A stretch of 64,000 nt of DNA from Mytilus trossulus (GCF_036588685.1 NC_086378.1:29489578-29553577); one strand, 5' to 3'; shown: positions 1-14,012, counted from the stretch's first letter. Notes: generated from the letters alone by a model not told the origin. Translations and numbers: made by a program.

Positions 1-894
1 TAATTGGACAATTATACCCAAATAATGGCATGTAATACTGTTATTTCATCATGAGTTTAAATGTCAATCGACAAAAAAACGTAAAATATATGACAAAAAC
101 TGTATATGATGTTAAGGTAAGTTTTGACGATACGTGTATGCTGTAACACCATTGTCCCAGGTTAAGGGAACGTTGAGTGTTGATAACATCTATTTTATGT
201 GACTGAATGTAGAAGCTACTTCTATGATCGTACTCGATTGCTATTTTGTATATCTATTTTACGTTTATTATGTTTTCATAAAATCAAGCCGGCTGATTTA
301 TTGTCTTAATTGTGCCACATTTTGTTGCTCAGTGCTAAACGATATTGAATGACCTATAATACCTCAAATCCATAATGATTTCGTGTGGACTAGAAATCTC
401 ATTGGCAATCCTTCCACATCTCCATATGTTATATACGAAAACACAGATAATTATTTGTAGTATTTGTATTATTGCAAATCTGTGTTTCTGTTGTTCCGTT
501 GTTTTCCTCTGACATTTGATGTGGTTCCCTCGGATTAAGTTTATGTCCTTGCTAAGTTGTTTTTTTCAATTGGATTAAGAGTAATGAACAGCGGTATACT
601 TCTGTTGCCTTTATTAATCATGAATAAAAGTAGAAATATGACATAAACCAATGCGACAGTAAGCGTTATCGCAGGTAAAAGAACAGTCTTTAGAAATAGC
701 CACATGACATATGATATGTCTACCCTAATCCACTCATATTCTAGAAAAAAGTTTATTTATTCTCATAACACTACCAAGTGTTTTCTGAACTGACAAATTT
801 GTATCTGCTTTTGTAGAATAAATTTCGTTTTCTAGTAAGGAAAAAGATGAATATTATTTTATTTATATACAATATATTTCTTACGGTTGGAAAC
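1..894. other. AT-rich intergenic DNA
   Basis: No coding exon, RNA gene or strong repeat was recognised. Short ORFs on both strands have low-complexity AT-driven composition and no family resemblance. Confidence 0.5.
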
Positions 895-1118
895 AACATA
901 ACTGGTTCGATGACACTGCTGGTGGAGGTTTCGTCACCGAGGGTATCACCAGCCCAGTCGTATTTGGTACAACTTTTATGGAATTTTGGGTCCTCAATGC
1001 TCTTCAACTTTGTATTTGTTTTGCCTTATATTTGTTTTGATCTGATCGTCACTGATAAGTCTTGTGTAGACGAAACGCGCGTCTGGCGCATTTAATTATA
1101 ATCCTGGTAACCTTTGAT
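895..1118 (-). repeat. Dispersed 357-bp-family repeat, partial copy
   Basis: Shows the family hallmarks in reverse orientation relative to the array at 12905-13975: the 'gatgccactgctggtgg' block, the 'ggtatcacc' block, 'tcaatgctcttcaactttgta', 'gacgaaacgcgcgtctggcg' and the terminal 'ttataatcctggtaacctttga'. The middle of the unit is deleted, so two conserved blocks are directly joined near 958. Confidence 0.8.
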
Positions 1119-1285
1119 TGTATTAATAAATTATTGATATTTTTAAATGTGTGCAAATGCATGTTGAACAGATCCATCTTTTATTGTTTTTGGAAGCTGC
1201 TATCTTTTTGATGACCTGTGGAATATATAGGTAGAATTATGAAATTTACGACCATTCATACAATTTTTAGTGTTTTGTGTATAAT

Positions 1286-1480
1286 TCGGAGTTTAGTATG
1301 ACGTCCATTATCACTGTACTAGTATACATATTTGTTAAGGGGCCAGCTGAAGGACGCCTACGGGTGCGGTAATTTCCCGCTACATTGAAGACCTATTGGT
1401 GGCCTTCGGTTATTGTTTTCTCTATGGTTGGGTTGTTGTAGCTTTGACACATTCCTCATTTTCTTTCTCAACTTTATTGG
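1286..1480 (+). repeat. Dispersed repeat with 'ccagctgaaggacgcc' core
   Basis: About 190 bp resembling segments at 4105-4245, 11090-11290, 20698-20725 plus 23249-23365, and 46390-46570. All contain 'gtatgacgtccatta' and/or 'ggccagctgaaggacgcc', then an 'aatttctcgctacattgaagacc' block and 'gggttgttgtctctttgacac'. No coding content; the mobilising element is unknown. Confidence 0.75.
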
Positions 1481-1737
1481 AAAGAAGGTGGACTATTGTG
1501 TTACGTTCGGCTTTGAATAATACAACAAAATTCAATGACATACGAGAAAAATAATTTTTTTTATCGAATCATTGTTGCACATCTGCTTTTATCATTTTCA
1601 ATTTCAAACATTTTTTCTTTAAATGAAATTCAAACAATTCATCGAAAATATATTCATGTATTGAAAAATGTTTAAAGAATATGAAAATGTTTACAAATCA
1701 ATTTGCCAGAGACAAATTTTTTTTTCAATCGACTTCT

Positions 1738-1860
1738 GATTTCTGACTTTGGACAGGTGTAAACATTTGCAGCGGGATTAAACGTTTTAATGGTACCAAA
1801 CCTTTTCCCTTTTTCTGAAACAATAGTATAACATCACAATATAGAAAAACACACGCAAAA
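1738..1860 (-). repeat. Fragment of dispersed repeat (also at 25885-26235)
   Basis: The segment 'tttggacaggtgtaaacatttgcagcgggattaaacgttttaatgg...' is the reverse complement of the opening of the longer copy at 25885-26235. Only about 120 bp is present here. Confidence 0.65.
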
Positions 1861-2388
1861 ATCTCAATTGGAAGGCTTTACTCAATCAAAAAACGTAAAT
1901 TAACACACTACGAACGAATAAATGTGATCTGCGATAAGGTTATATTGAGGCCTTAGGTTAAGTATAAGGCACATATATAGTTTCGATTATTAGATTAAAA
2001 AAAACAGAGTTAAGATTTTAAGTCATGTACAGAGTAAATATTTTAAGAAATAATCCGAATGTAAAATATCAGTTTTTCACGTATTTTGTGTTGCATTAAG
2101 ACGGAGACTAGTCAATTAATCTAGTATACTGATATCGTTAGATTAAGCCAAATTAATGGTGTTCAGTCTGTAAAAACACAAATATCAAAGAGGAGATGAC
2201 AACAACTACTAGTATTCAATTTAAAGTCATGCGAATTTTCCGAAAGGTTTTGTTTTAGTTTCGAGGTAATATTTTCTAGCATTCCCATGGGTATCATCTG
2301 TTCACCTCATCGACCTTTCTTATATTTATATGAGTCGGACTTTTTCAGGCACTTGTAACTAAAACAAAAGAGAAACGAAGCTAAATCA

Positions 2389-2790
2389 TTGTATTTAGAT
2401 AGTTTTCTAAAACTGCAAAAAAGGGCAGCAATAATAATTTTAGACAAACATAATTACAACAAACCTTCAAGGGAACCATTTCACGAATGTAACATTGTGC
2501 CAATCACACAAAGAATACTTTATCACAAATTATTACTAATGCATAAGACAATACATGGCTTAGCTCCAGAATAAAGTCTTATTGTCTCAGCTTCTGCAAA
2601 CCAAAAATATAATACCAGATTTTCATCCTCAGATAATTGTATTATTCCAAAACCAAATACAGAGTTGTATAAGTCTAGTGTCTCGTACACTGGACCAAAA
2701 GTGTGGAATGCTCTTCCTAATTCAATCAAAAAATCAAAAACAGTATCCGAATTTAAACATAAATACAAATATATGTACTTTAACATTTGA
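2389..2790 (+). pseudogene. Non-LTR retrotransposon ORF2 C-terminal fragment
   Basis: The first frame reads LQKRAAIIILDKHNYNKPS ... RILYHKLLLMHKTIHGLAPE. This is the conserved region after the reverse transcriptase domain in mollusc and cnidarian LINE ORF2 proteins. After a stop at 2572-2574, another frame continues with the family tail: a TRFSSSDN-like motif, PKPNTELYKSS and KVWNALPNSIKKSKTVSEFKHKY, spread over 2610-2787. The frame break and absent RT core mark it as a 5'-truncated dead copy. Assignment rests on remembered family motifs; the exact clade (CR1/RTE/L2-like) cannot be fixed. Confidence 0.75.
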
Positions 2791-2799
2791 TTTGTACTG

Positions 2800-3535
2800 C
2801 TTGTATTGCTGTGAGTTTGGTTTACTACATCGGATAGATGCATAGGGGAAGGGTTGAGATCCCAAAAACATGTTTAACATCATCGCATGGTTGCGCCAGT
2901 TTCAAGTCATGAGCCTTTGTTAGTCGCTACTCTTGCATGAACGTGTCCCTGTTTGAATAAACCTTTTATATCTGTCTGCTTGTTATACTCTTTTGTGTAC
3001 AATTATTTATCGTTTGCGTTACTTCAGTTACGAGTATCTGTCATTATCAAAATTGCTGTGTACAAGAAAAAAAGTATGGCGTGTGATGCTTTCATATATA
3101 AAACCCGATTGCTCTGTTGTCGCCGTCGATATAGACACAGATCGAGTTGCTTATGGTTGTTTTAGTTTAGCTTGAATAGGAAAATTACATTTACAGTTAA
3201 ATCAACATAAAAACCTAGATTGCTATGTCATGCATGCAATTTGTCAATAAAAGGCTAATCAGGGACGCTCGAACATTTTTTGTTGTTAAATAAAGTACAA
3301 GGTTAAAGAGAATTGAGGACACAAAATTGCGAAAATTTTGTAAAATACAGATACGGTAATGTATTTATGTGGTAGAAAGAAAATCTTTAGTAATTCTAGA
3401 AGTTTAAAGTGCATCCTACTGTTGCTTCGCATTTAAGCTTGTTGTTTTAATTTACACAGATCGTTTTGTATTTTTTGTTATCATAAAAAAACATATGCAT
3501 AGGGCGACTCATTACAATTTCTTTTGTACATTTAG
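2800..3535 (+). other. 5' flank of the B4GALT-like gene
   Basis: No TATA box or upstream coding exon could be fixed. The ATG at 3536 directly follows 'tgtacatttag', a plausible splice acceptor. A separate 5'UTR exon somewhere upstream is therefore likely but was not identified. Confidence 0.4.
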
Positions 3536-3716
3536 ATGAAAATAGGAATGTACTATTTACCAGTCGCTGCCATGCTGCTTTCCATAGTTTTTTTCCTAAA
3601 CTCACTTTTGTATCTCAAAGATGATAACCGGTATAATGATGTCATGAAGAGATATGCGGTGACTGATAAGTATGCTCAAGAAAAGTCATTGTGTTCTCTG
3701 CATCCTGAAAACTTAC
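3536..3716 (+). CDS. B4GALT-like exon 1: cytosolic tail, signal anchor, stem
   Basis: Encodes residues 1-60 plus one base of codon 61. MKIGMYY precedes the hydrophobic stretch LPVAAMLLSIVFFLNSLLYL, typical of a Golgi type II anchor. The donor is 'cttac|gtaagtat', a near-perfect consensus. Chosen as first coding exon because it starts with Met, joins exon 2 in phase 1 and supplies the expected anchor. Confidence 0.85.
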
Positions 3717-6700
3717 GTAAGTATACAATATAATATGAAAAAGAGGATGCGGTATGATTGCCACTGAGACAACTCTCCACAAGAGACCAAACTGACACAG
3801 ACATTTACAAATACAGCTCACCATACGGCCTTCAACAATGAATAAAGGTCATAACGCAAAGTAAAATGTTAAAAGGCCCCGAAATGGCAATGTAAAACAA
3901 TTCGAACTAGAAAAATAACGGCCTAATTGATATAAAACTATTCGACCGTAAACAATAAAAAAAAAGTTTTGTTTTCGTGTAAGTTCTTTAATACCGAATT
4001 ATATTTACGGTACCAAGCAAGACTTGAGGCAAAACAATGTGAATATCCAAACCGTTAAATACTGATAACACCAGCAAAGGACTGAAAGTTAAAAAAAAAA
4101 ACGAATAAGGCAGCCAGCTGAAGGACGCCTCCGGGTGCGGGAATTTCTCGCTACATTGAAGACCTGTTGGTGACCTTCTGCTGTTGTTTTTTTATTTGGT
4201 CGGGTTGTTGTCTCTTTGACATATTCCCCATTTCCATTCTCCATTTTATCATATATATTCCTTAAACCTAAACGATTTAAAAAAAATATTACAGGTATTC
4301 TAAATCCAATTATATATCAGTTGATTCATGCCAGTAACACAATTGTGGCTTCTGTGCTGGTATTGCCATCAAAAACTAACAGCCCACCAGTAGGATTATA
4401 TTCTAAATGGTCGTTATAACATTTCGGTATTCATCTAGTGTAAAATCTTTTCCATGAGTGTCGAGGACAAAATATTTCATAATTTAAAACCAAATACAAG
4501 CGTTGAAATAAAAATGGAAAGACATGCGTACGAGTAACGAATGAGAACTTGCAATCAATCTCAGCCTTACCTGCATAAATATTTGCATTTCTCCCGGATT
4601 ATTCCACCAGAAAAATATAATCTAAAATCAAGGTTAAAAATTTAACAGTTGTATAATATTTTTTTTACTTCTTACCTCGATTTATTTAATATATCTCTTG
4701 TATCTCTTTGTTTAGATATATTCGTAAGAAATATCAGTATTTTTCTATCCTAATAACCCTAATATTATCCTAATAAGATACCAAAGGGACAGTCAAAAAA
4801 TTATAAAAATTATAAAATAATATAAATTATAAAAGTTATAAAAATTTCATTAGTGTTTGATAAAAAAATAAATAAACAAGGGTTATGTCAACGAATGTCT
4901 CGTCCTTTTTGTAAAAAAAAGTTCATCGAGAGATACCTAGAACTTGCTGATTAATTTCCCATAGCATCGTCACACATTATACCTGATGTGCTTGAGGTAA
5001 AGTTTCTATGTACTGACGTTGTTTATCATCTGAGTGCCATGTTATAGTGTTCTTTTTAATTTGTTGTTGTTTGTGTTTAAGCTTTACTGTTTATTCCATT
5101 TTTGGTTTTATACTTCAGGCGTGGCTCGCTATTTATTCAGCCCAAAGTGTGTCAATATGAGTGCCACAAATTACGTGTTGGTGGATAGCTTGGTGTTGCT
5201 TAGGTTTATTGTTTTATGCAGTGTCTTGTTTATCATTCCTTTTGTTTCTTGTTGGCAGTTGCGTTGTCATTTTCACTAAATTAAGAAGATTTGAGTGTCC
5301 TTTTTATATTTTCCGTATATCAGATGCACTGGAAACGCATTTTACATTGCCCCGTCTCTCATGACAATTTTGATAGGAATTTTGTATTCTTTTTTTCATT
5401 GATAGATTTTTCGTTAATTATTTTTACTTGATGAATGTTTTGACTGTCCCTTTGGTATCTTTCGAATTAAAGTTTTATCAGAAATATTTAAACTTGATGA
5501 AAATCTATAATTCATTCGAAACGTCCTTTACAGATGGATATGAACCATTAAATAGAAGTGTATATAATCTAAAAGTATTACAATCAACATACAACTTCAT
5601 GGACCAAGGACATTACAGACCAGTCACGTGCATTCCGAGACAAAAATTAGCCATTCTTATACCTTACAGAGATAGGGCGAAAGGATTGCTAACATTACTA
5701 AATAATGTTTTACCTCGAATTCACAGACAACAAATTGAATTTGGAATATACGTAGTCGAACAGGTAGATTTAACTTTAACCATTTTGGAAAATACATGAC
5801 TTAGGTCTGAAGGATATATGATTCTGAACTTAACTGTAGTTTACATCTGCTTTGATAACATAATATTATACATGTATAAGAATTCAGTATTAACTATTTT
5901 TGTTAAATCTTTTGTCTGTGTCTTTACAAGAGTCAGTCTTGTGTTGTTTGAAAAGTGAATTTATTTCCTTAACTAGAATACGCAAATTTTGAAACAACTT
6001 TCTGTAAAAATAACGTTAGTAAAATAACTCTTAATTGAAGATGCTTTACCGTTTATATTAAACTATGCAATGTAAATTATTACTGAATAATTAACAGATT
6101 TCTAACATACACATTTATTTTTGTAATTAGATTGGAGGTGCACTTTTCAACAAAGGTGTGTTATTTAATGCTGCCTTTAAATATGCTATGGAAGAATATA
6201 CATATGACTGTGTCGTACTTCATGACGTTGATATAATAGCAGAAGATGACAGAAATTTCTTCACGTGCGGATATCATCCGAGACATCTGGCCGTAAAAGT
6301 GGAACAATTCAATTATACGTAAATGTTTTAATAACATTGTGAAATTTTCGAAAGAAGGGGGTTTCTACTATCATTGATTTTTTCATATTAAATTCTTATG
6401 TTTTTGCTTATCGTCTCTCACCTTTACAAAAGTTATGCATACGTTATGTATTTCGTCTAAACTTTTAAAAAAAAAAAATGTTTGCTTCAACAATGTTTTT
6501 TTTTCATATTTCAAATTTAAGATTTTATCCAATTGCGTTTATTCAAAAATCTTAAATAAGCTATTTAATACACACGCAACTGAATAAATTGTTGCACTTG
6601 ACGAATCAGGTCCTTTTGGGATTTTATTGCTCTCGGCTGCATTTTATTTAAAAAAAAACAGATGTGTTTTACGATGCAGTTTTGATGTTCTATCACAGTT

Positions 6701-9700
6701 ACGCTCAATCATTTCTATAACAAAACTGATCTTTTCTCGAATAACTTAGTTATAAGTTTTTCTGATTTAAAAATAAATTTATCTGATCAATTATCGTCGT
6801 TAATGCTATGGTGTTGTCCCATTTTTAAACTTATGATTATTACCGCCACCTTGATGTTATCTTATTTTTTTACAATAGGAATACATGTTTTTAAATATTT
6901 TCAAAATAATTTCATTAAGAATAAAAAGTTAGATGGTAAATTTTGTGGTTTTATTTAGCCAAAAAATATTATATAAGAAAGTGCATTCTTAAACAAATTC
7001 GTATTTCATCGAAACATATTTAATTTGATGGACATTATATATATATATATGCTTTTTAGATTTTTAAATGAATATTTGTAATATTACTTTTCTTCAGACA
7101 GTATGATATCATAAAAGACATAAATGCCTTATAGCATGTTATTCTTTTTTTTTTTTTTTTTAAATAAATCCTGTTAATACACTGCTTTCCCCTATTTTTA
7201 ACATTTTTATCTATTGTGTATGTTTGTTTTGTTCACGCATCGTTGTCAATATAATGGAGTTTGTATCGACTGTCATACAAGTGAGAGGTTTAGCTAACTT
7301 TAAAACCATGTTAATTCCATCCACCATTTTTGCATAAGAAAATACCTGTACCAAGTCAGGAATATGACAGTTGCTATCCATTCATTTGATATATTTGAGC
7401 ATTTGATTTTGCCATTTGATTAGAGACTTTCTTTTTTTCCCTCGGAGATCAGTATTTTTGTGATTTTACTTTATAGTACTCAAAGAAAACAAAAAAAGAA
7501 TTATTTGAACAGATTGATTTCAAATGAAAAATAACTTTAAAAATATGCACAATTTGTGCTAAAAAATTGAATATCGTTAGACGTATGTTGGCATTATTGA
7601 ATAAAACTGACATGTTTGCACAATAACAGTTAACTGATTTGTCCGTATAAAATTGCATTTGAAATCTAAAAAATGTTCCTGATCAATCGAAAAATACAAT
7701 CTAACTGGACATTATACCTTCCGTGAATAATTTTATTGGTTCAATTAAAACACAAAAGATACAGGTGAACAATTTTGAAATTCATATAATTTGTTTGAAA
7801 TGGGAAAATGATAACCATTAGAAATTAAACTTTCAAAAATACAGATTTCCAAAAAAAATCAAAATGGAAATTCACTTTTCAAAAGTTATCACCTAATGGA
7901 AAATTGCTGTTATATTCCTGTCTTTGAACATGCATCTCCTTATGTAGAAAATTGTGGATTACACCTAGTTTTATAGATAGGATACCTCTCATTGACATGA
8001 CAGTTGCTTAAAGTTTTGTTTGGTTTACTTTCAGAATTCCTTATGCAGATTTTTTTGGAGGAATATCAAATATGCCGCCTAATATATTCGAGCAAATCTG
8101 AGAGTTGCTTATAGTTTTGTTTGGTTTACTTTCAGAATTCCTTATGCAGATTTTTTTGGAGGAATATCAAATATGCCGCCTAATATATTCGAGCAAATCA
8201 ATGGATTTTCTAACCAGTATGAAGACTGGGGACTTGAAGATGACGACCTTTATCGACGGTATGTTAAGGGTTACAACCAGCTTTTGTTCATACAATGTAC
8301 ACAAAAAAATATGTATTGTATCAAAATAAAGGGATGTGAATTTAAAGCATATGTAGCCTGTACTTCAGTGATTGTCGTGATTCTGTGTCTCTCGTATATG
8401 ATTTTCCCCCAAATTGTTTTGTTATAAATTGGTCCGTAAGTTTTCTCATTAGAATTTTTTTCTTATTTTCATGTCGAGTCTTTTTAAAGCCGACTATACG
8501 GTTTTATTTTTTTTCTTAATTGTTTTTAAATTTCCGTGCATGTCGGTAAAATTGCCGCAACCAAATATTTATTTTTCTTATTTATCATCAAATCATACAA
8601 ACTTTCTGAATCAATGGTGTTAAATGCTTACTACGTTCGAACAAATCAAATGCGTAACATTTTTTGTCAAGGACAATTTGTATAACCACTTGCCACTATA
8701 AGCTTAAATAAAAAAAAACCATTTGATCCAGTTAGTAGGCTATATATTAATCATCACCATCACATGAACATTACTAATTGAGATGCTTATGCGATAACTT
8801 ATCGTTGTAATGCACCTAAAAAAAATACCATGATGTATTTATGAAAATGGTTCCAAACAGACACAGTATCAGGCACTCAACATATATAACGGAAAAGTCA
8901 CCCACACAGATCTATTTACCTACCGTTATTTAGTCTTAAATTTTGTGAGTTGTGTTTTGTAAACTGTTGTTTGTATTTTGGTTGTTTTGTTTTGTTTCTG
9001 TTGTTTTTACTATAGCATTGTCAGTTTGTTTTCGAAAAATGACTTTGATCGTTCCTTTAGTATTTTAAGAAATCTGTAAACTGACTTTTTGCTTCAAACC
9101 ATCTCATAATTCCTTAAATCATCAACATATCTGACTGTAAATGATCCGTGATAAACATAGTTAAAACCCTGAACTAACAAAATAACAACAAAATGTAAAA
9201 TTAAATGACTCGAACAATTATTACCAAACGTGCACTGTAATAGATGTAAACGTCAGTAAATATGGACCATGCAATTTTCGGTAGGAACTTTACGGCTATA
9301 ACTGTGGCACTTTTACTTTGAAGTGTCTTAATCATAACCTAGAATTGAAAGTAAATATGCACCACTATGCTATTCAAGAGTCAAAACCCTGCTGCATATT
9401 TTCAACATGTACTTGTTGTACTCAAATATTGTACTACTCATACCTTCGCCGCGTGCCTTCCTTATAATACACATCGCTACTGTTCATATGTAATTATACT
9501 GGCAACATTTGCTAGTAATGGCTCTAGGAGATGAAACATAGAAATCAAACCTTGGAACCAGAACGATAAAAATATAAAAATATCTATGAATAATGCTCAA
9601 AAAAAAAAAGGCGTGGTTTTTGAAATAGCTGTATTTACAAATGAAAACAGGGGCACTTCTAGCTATGCTTTAAATTACAAGTTTTTTTTTATCTCCAATT

Positions 9701-12700
9701 TCTCTATAATCAAACTTTTAATTTCTAATTTTTAATTGACCATGTAAACCGTTATTTCTTGTAGTCCTCTTAGACAGCTTCATTATTTCTATAATAATGA
9801 TTAGCTGCTTTTATCGTAGATTAACAGTTGCTCATGGGCTGAAAATTGAACGTCCACTGGCGAATGTGTCAACATGTGCTTCCGTGCATCATTTGAGACC
9901 GCATAAACATGATAAAAAGGGAAAACTTCTCGATAGGTAAGTTACTGAAACAGGTTAAAACATAATGTCATTTCTCACAGCGAAGTAATTATCAAAGGTA
10001 CGAGGCCTATATTTTGATACGCCAGACGCGCATTTCATCTTCGAAAGTCTCACCAGTGACGTTCAGAAAGCCAAAAGAAGTACAAAGTTGAAAAGCTACG
10101 TTAAGTTACGTTAACATCGGAATAATATAGGATTTAACACTTTTTTTTTAAAAGAAATTGACTAGACCAATTCACTCACAAACAAATAAAAGTCCGACGT
10201 ACTGTTTATACACCAATAACTTCCTTTAAAAATATATGTCAATGTCATAGAATTGGCCCGGCGCATGAATATATTCATTGATTAATGCAAACATATTTGT
10301 TCCATGCGATTAGCTATCTGATACAAAAACCCACAAAAAACGCTAACTATCATTTGAATGAATGTTTTATGTTCATCGTTTTATTCAACGATTAACTCGA
10401 AGTGGAAACAAATATTTTTAACGTCGAGTCGGATCATGTTAATATTATCGTCGCCATTTTGTTAACATTGGTGACAAAAAGAAATTCGGTCAACGTCGTC
10501 TATCGAAAGAAAACCCACGTCAAAAACAATTTCCAGACGTCTTCACGGCCAATCATATCAACAAATTTACTATTACATGCATATCATATAAGAATTATTA
10601 TATATAAAAATCTATTGAAAGATGTTCTATATGAAATAATAAATCATAACTACTGCTTCCTCTTAATTTCAGATGCAATATTTATATCAATCGACCACAA
10701 GGTTGGGCATTTGACGGGTTAAACACCTCACAATATAAAGTAGAAAAAACAGAAAACAAAAGATTATTCAAACATATTCTCATATCTCTTAACACAACAA
10801 AGCTTAGAAAGGTAAATGATTTATATCAATAACGCTCCCTCTTCATGTCCTTTCAATTCAGCTTTTGCAATGAATTCTAAAATTCTGCTTTTGTTGCAAT
10901 ACACGTTTAGATAATATCCGTTTTGATTTTCCCCCCGACTTCAGTACTCTTTTGTGATCTTATGTTTGAAGAAAATTGGTAAATCATTGATTATTAAGAA
11001 AGTTCCTAAAGGATTACAGTGATCATGGTTGTACTATATTGGAACATTCCTGTCCAAAATATGTTGAGGGATTGTTAGTTCTTTGATATATTTCGGAGTT
11101 TAGTATGACGTCCATTTTCACTGAACGAGTAACCATTTTTGTGTAGTGGCCAGCTAAAGAACGTCTCCGGTTGCGAGAATTTCTCGCTGTCTTGAAGACT
11201 TACTGGTGGTCTTCGGCTTTATTTCTGCTTTTTAGTAGGGTTGCTGTCTCATTGACACATTCCCCATTTCTGTTCTCAGTTTTATTTTTGGAATCGTTTT
11301 CACAAGCATGTCTTGTACTCAGCCAGAATGTTTGGACTGAAGGTTTGTCGTTAATAGCTTTCTAACAGGCAATTTTTGATATAATTATCTAAATTTGGTG
11401 GTTTATGTTTTTTGATCTGAGCGTCACTGATGAGTCTTATGTAGACGAAACGAGCGTCTGGCGTATAAAATTATAATCCTGGTACTTTTGATAACTATTC
11501 TATGTTAGATAAATTCTCACTTAGTTATACAGAGTCTTTATAGCTTAACTGTATGGTATTGGATGTTGTTCATTGTCGAATGCCATACGGCAACCTGTAC
11601 TTGATGGGCTTAATGTAGACGTGTGCATTAATTGAATCATACGACTTTTTCGTATTTAATATGGTTTCAAATAACTGTATAATGTATAGGGTAATTCATT
11701 TATTTCCCGAAATTCATTCATTGAAAAGATATCCTTATATTTTTTTTCTACAGCAGTTGTCTTTTGAATTCAATTAATATTGCAATTGCAGTTATATATT
11801 CAGATTCGATGAGGAATTAGAATTCAGAAATATAATCAAACCGGATAACTAATACACTGAACTAGTAGCAGAAAAAAGTAAAATAACGAAATTACAGAAC
11901 TCTAAGAAAAACTTAAAACGGAAAGGCCTTTTAAGTAGCAAAATCAAAAGTTCCAACACATTAAACGAATGGGTAACAACTGTCATTATCTTGACTTGCT
12001 ACAGACATTGTTTCTGTGTCTAGTCATATCTTTGAATCGGTCAAATAATTCAGGATAAGTAGTTACAAAATTCAAGCGATATATTTATATAGAGAGAGAA
12101 AGATATTATTGTATATTTTCATCTACACCAAATACAAGTGCTTTGTACTAGTATTTTAAATCATCATTGCTAACAGTAAATATTTATAAATGATCTCAAT
12201 CTTTGCCTAGTCATGATATGGATTTAAAAGTATTGAAGATGTAGATAATTAGTGAGCAACATTTCTAATACTGTCACATGTTTCTATTTAACTGTTTCGT
12301 GGTTGTCTTTATTGACCTTTGATATATACTTGTATCGTTCAGGATCTTTATTATATACAATTATCGTAAAAGTATCATCTCTGAAAATAATTTCATCATA
12401 AATATTACCAATGTTATTTCAACTGATCGGGCGGAGCTTACGTTTAAATTTGCATAAGGACAGTCTATTTGAAGATGTGTGTGATAAGGATGATTCCCGT
12501 TATAAGTATTACTGATTTCTAATCACCTATCAGTGTCATCAAAGGAATTTACAAAACAATGACTGGACACTTCATTGATGAGTTTATCCTAATACACCTA
12601 TCTATAGATGGACTGGTTTATTGTGACCGAATCGGTTAAATTCCACCCAGTCAGGTGAAATAAATGGAGTAATACCAGGATTCAAATTTATGTATACGTC

Positions 12701-13976
12701 AGACGCTCGTTTCGTCTACAAAAGACTCATCAATGACGCTAGAATAAAAAAAAAACTGTCTAAAAGAACAAATAAAGTACAAAGCTGAAGAGCATTGAGG
12801 ACCAAAATTTCCTGAGGTAGAAAAGCCTTAGTATTTAAAAAGTTTTTTTAACAGTGAAAAAATCAATTCAACACAAACGTGCTGACTAATAGGCTATTCT
12901 GATAGTTATCAAATGTACCAGGATTATAATTTAATACGCCAGACGCGCGTTTCGTCTACATAAGACTCATCAGTGACGCTCAGATCAAAACAGTTAAAAT
13001 GCCAAACAAATACAAAGTTGAAGAGCATTGAGGACCCAAAAATTCCTAAAAGTTGTGCCAAATACGGCTAAGGTAATTTACTCCTTGGCGTAAGAAAGTC
13101 CTTAGTTTTTCGAAAAATTAAAAGTTTTGTAAACAGAAAATTTATAGAAATGACCATATAATTGATATTCATGTCAACACCGAAGTGCTGACTACTGGGC
13201 TGGTGATACCCTCGGGGACGAAACGTCCACCAGCAGTGGCATCGACCCAGTGGTGTAAATAGTTATCAAAGGTACCAGGATTATAATTTAATACGCCAGA
13301 CGCGCGTTTCGTCTACATAAGACTCATCAGTGACGCTCAGATCAAAACAGTTAAAATGCCAAACAAATACAAAGTTGAAGAGCATTGAGGACCCAAAAAT
13401 TCCTAAAAATTGTGCCAAATACGGCTAAGGTAATCTACTCCTGGGAGTAAGAAAATCCTTAGTTTTTCGAAAAATTAAAAGTTTTGTAAACAGAAAATTT
13501 ATAGAAATGACCATATAATTGATATTCATGTCAACACCGAAGTGCTGACTACTGGGCTGGTGATACCCTCGGGGACGAAATGTCCACCAGCAGTGGCATC
13601 GACCCAGTGGTGTAAATAGTTATCAAAGGTACCAGGATTATAATTTAATACGCCAGACGCGCATTTCGTCTACATAAGACTCATCAGTGACGCTCAGATC
13701 AAAACAGTTAAAATGCCAAACAAATACAAAGTTGAAGAGCATTGAGGACCCAAAAATTCCTAAAAGTTGTGCCAAATACGGCTAAGGTAATCTACTCCTG
13801 GGCGTAAGAAAATCCTTAGTTTTTCGAAAAATAAAAAGTTTTGTAAACAGAAAATTTATAGAAATGACCATATAATTGAAATTCATGTCAACACCGAAGT
13901 GCTGACTACTGGGCTGGTGATACCCTCGGGGACGAAACGTCCACCAGCAGTGGCATCGACCCATTGGTGTAAATAG

Positions 13977-14012
<36 letters not shown>

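Noticed and set aside
5034..5364. Overlapping hydrophobic ORFs in intron 1 of the B4GALT-like gene
   Set aside because: T-rich composition yields Phe/Leu/Val/Cys-rich translations in several frames; no domain, splice logic or family match.
10402..10722. 106-codon ORF overlapping B4GALT-like exon 6
   Set aside because: Wrong frame relative to the conserved exon; its tail is a shadow of the exon.
12905..13975. Regularly repeated array considered as CRISPR
   Set aside because: Units are contiguous 357-bp repeats without unique spacers, in a eukaryotic intron.
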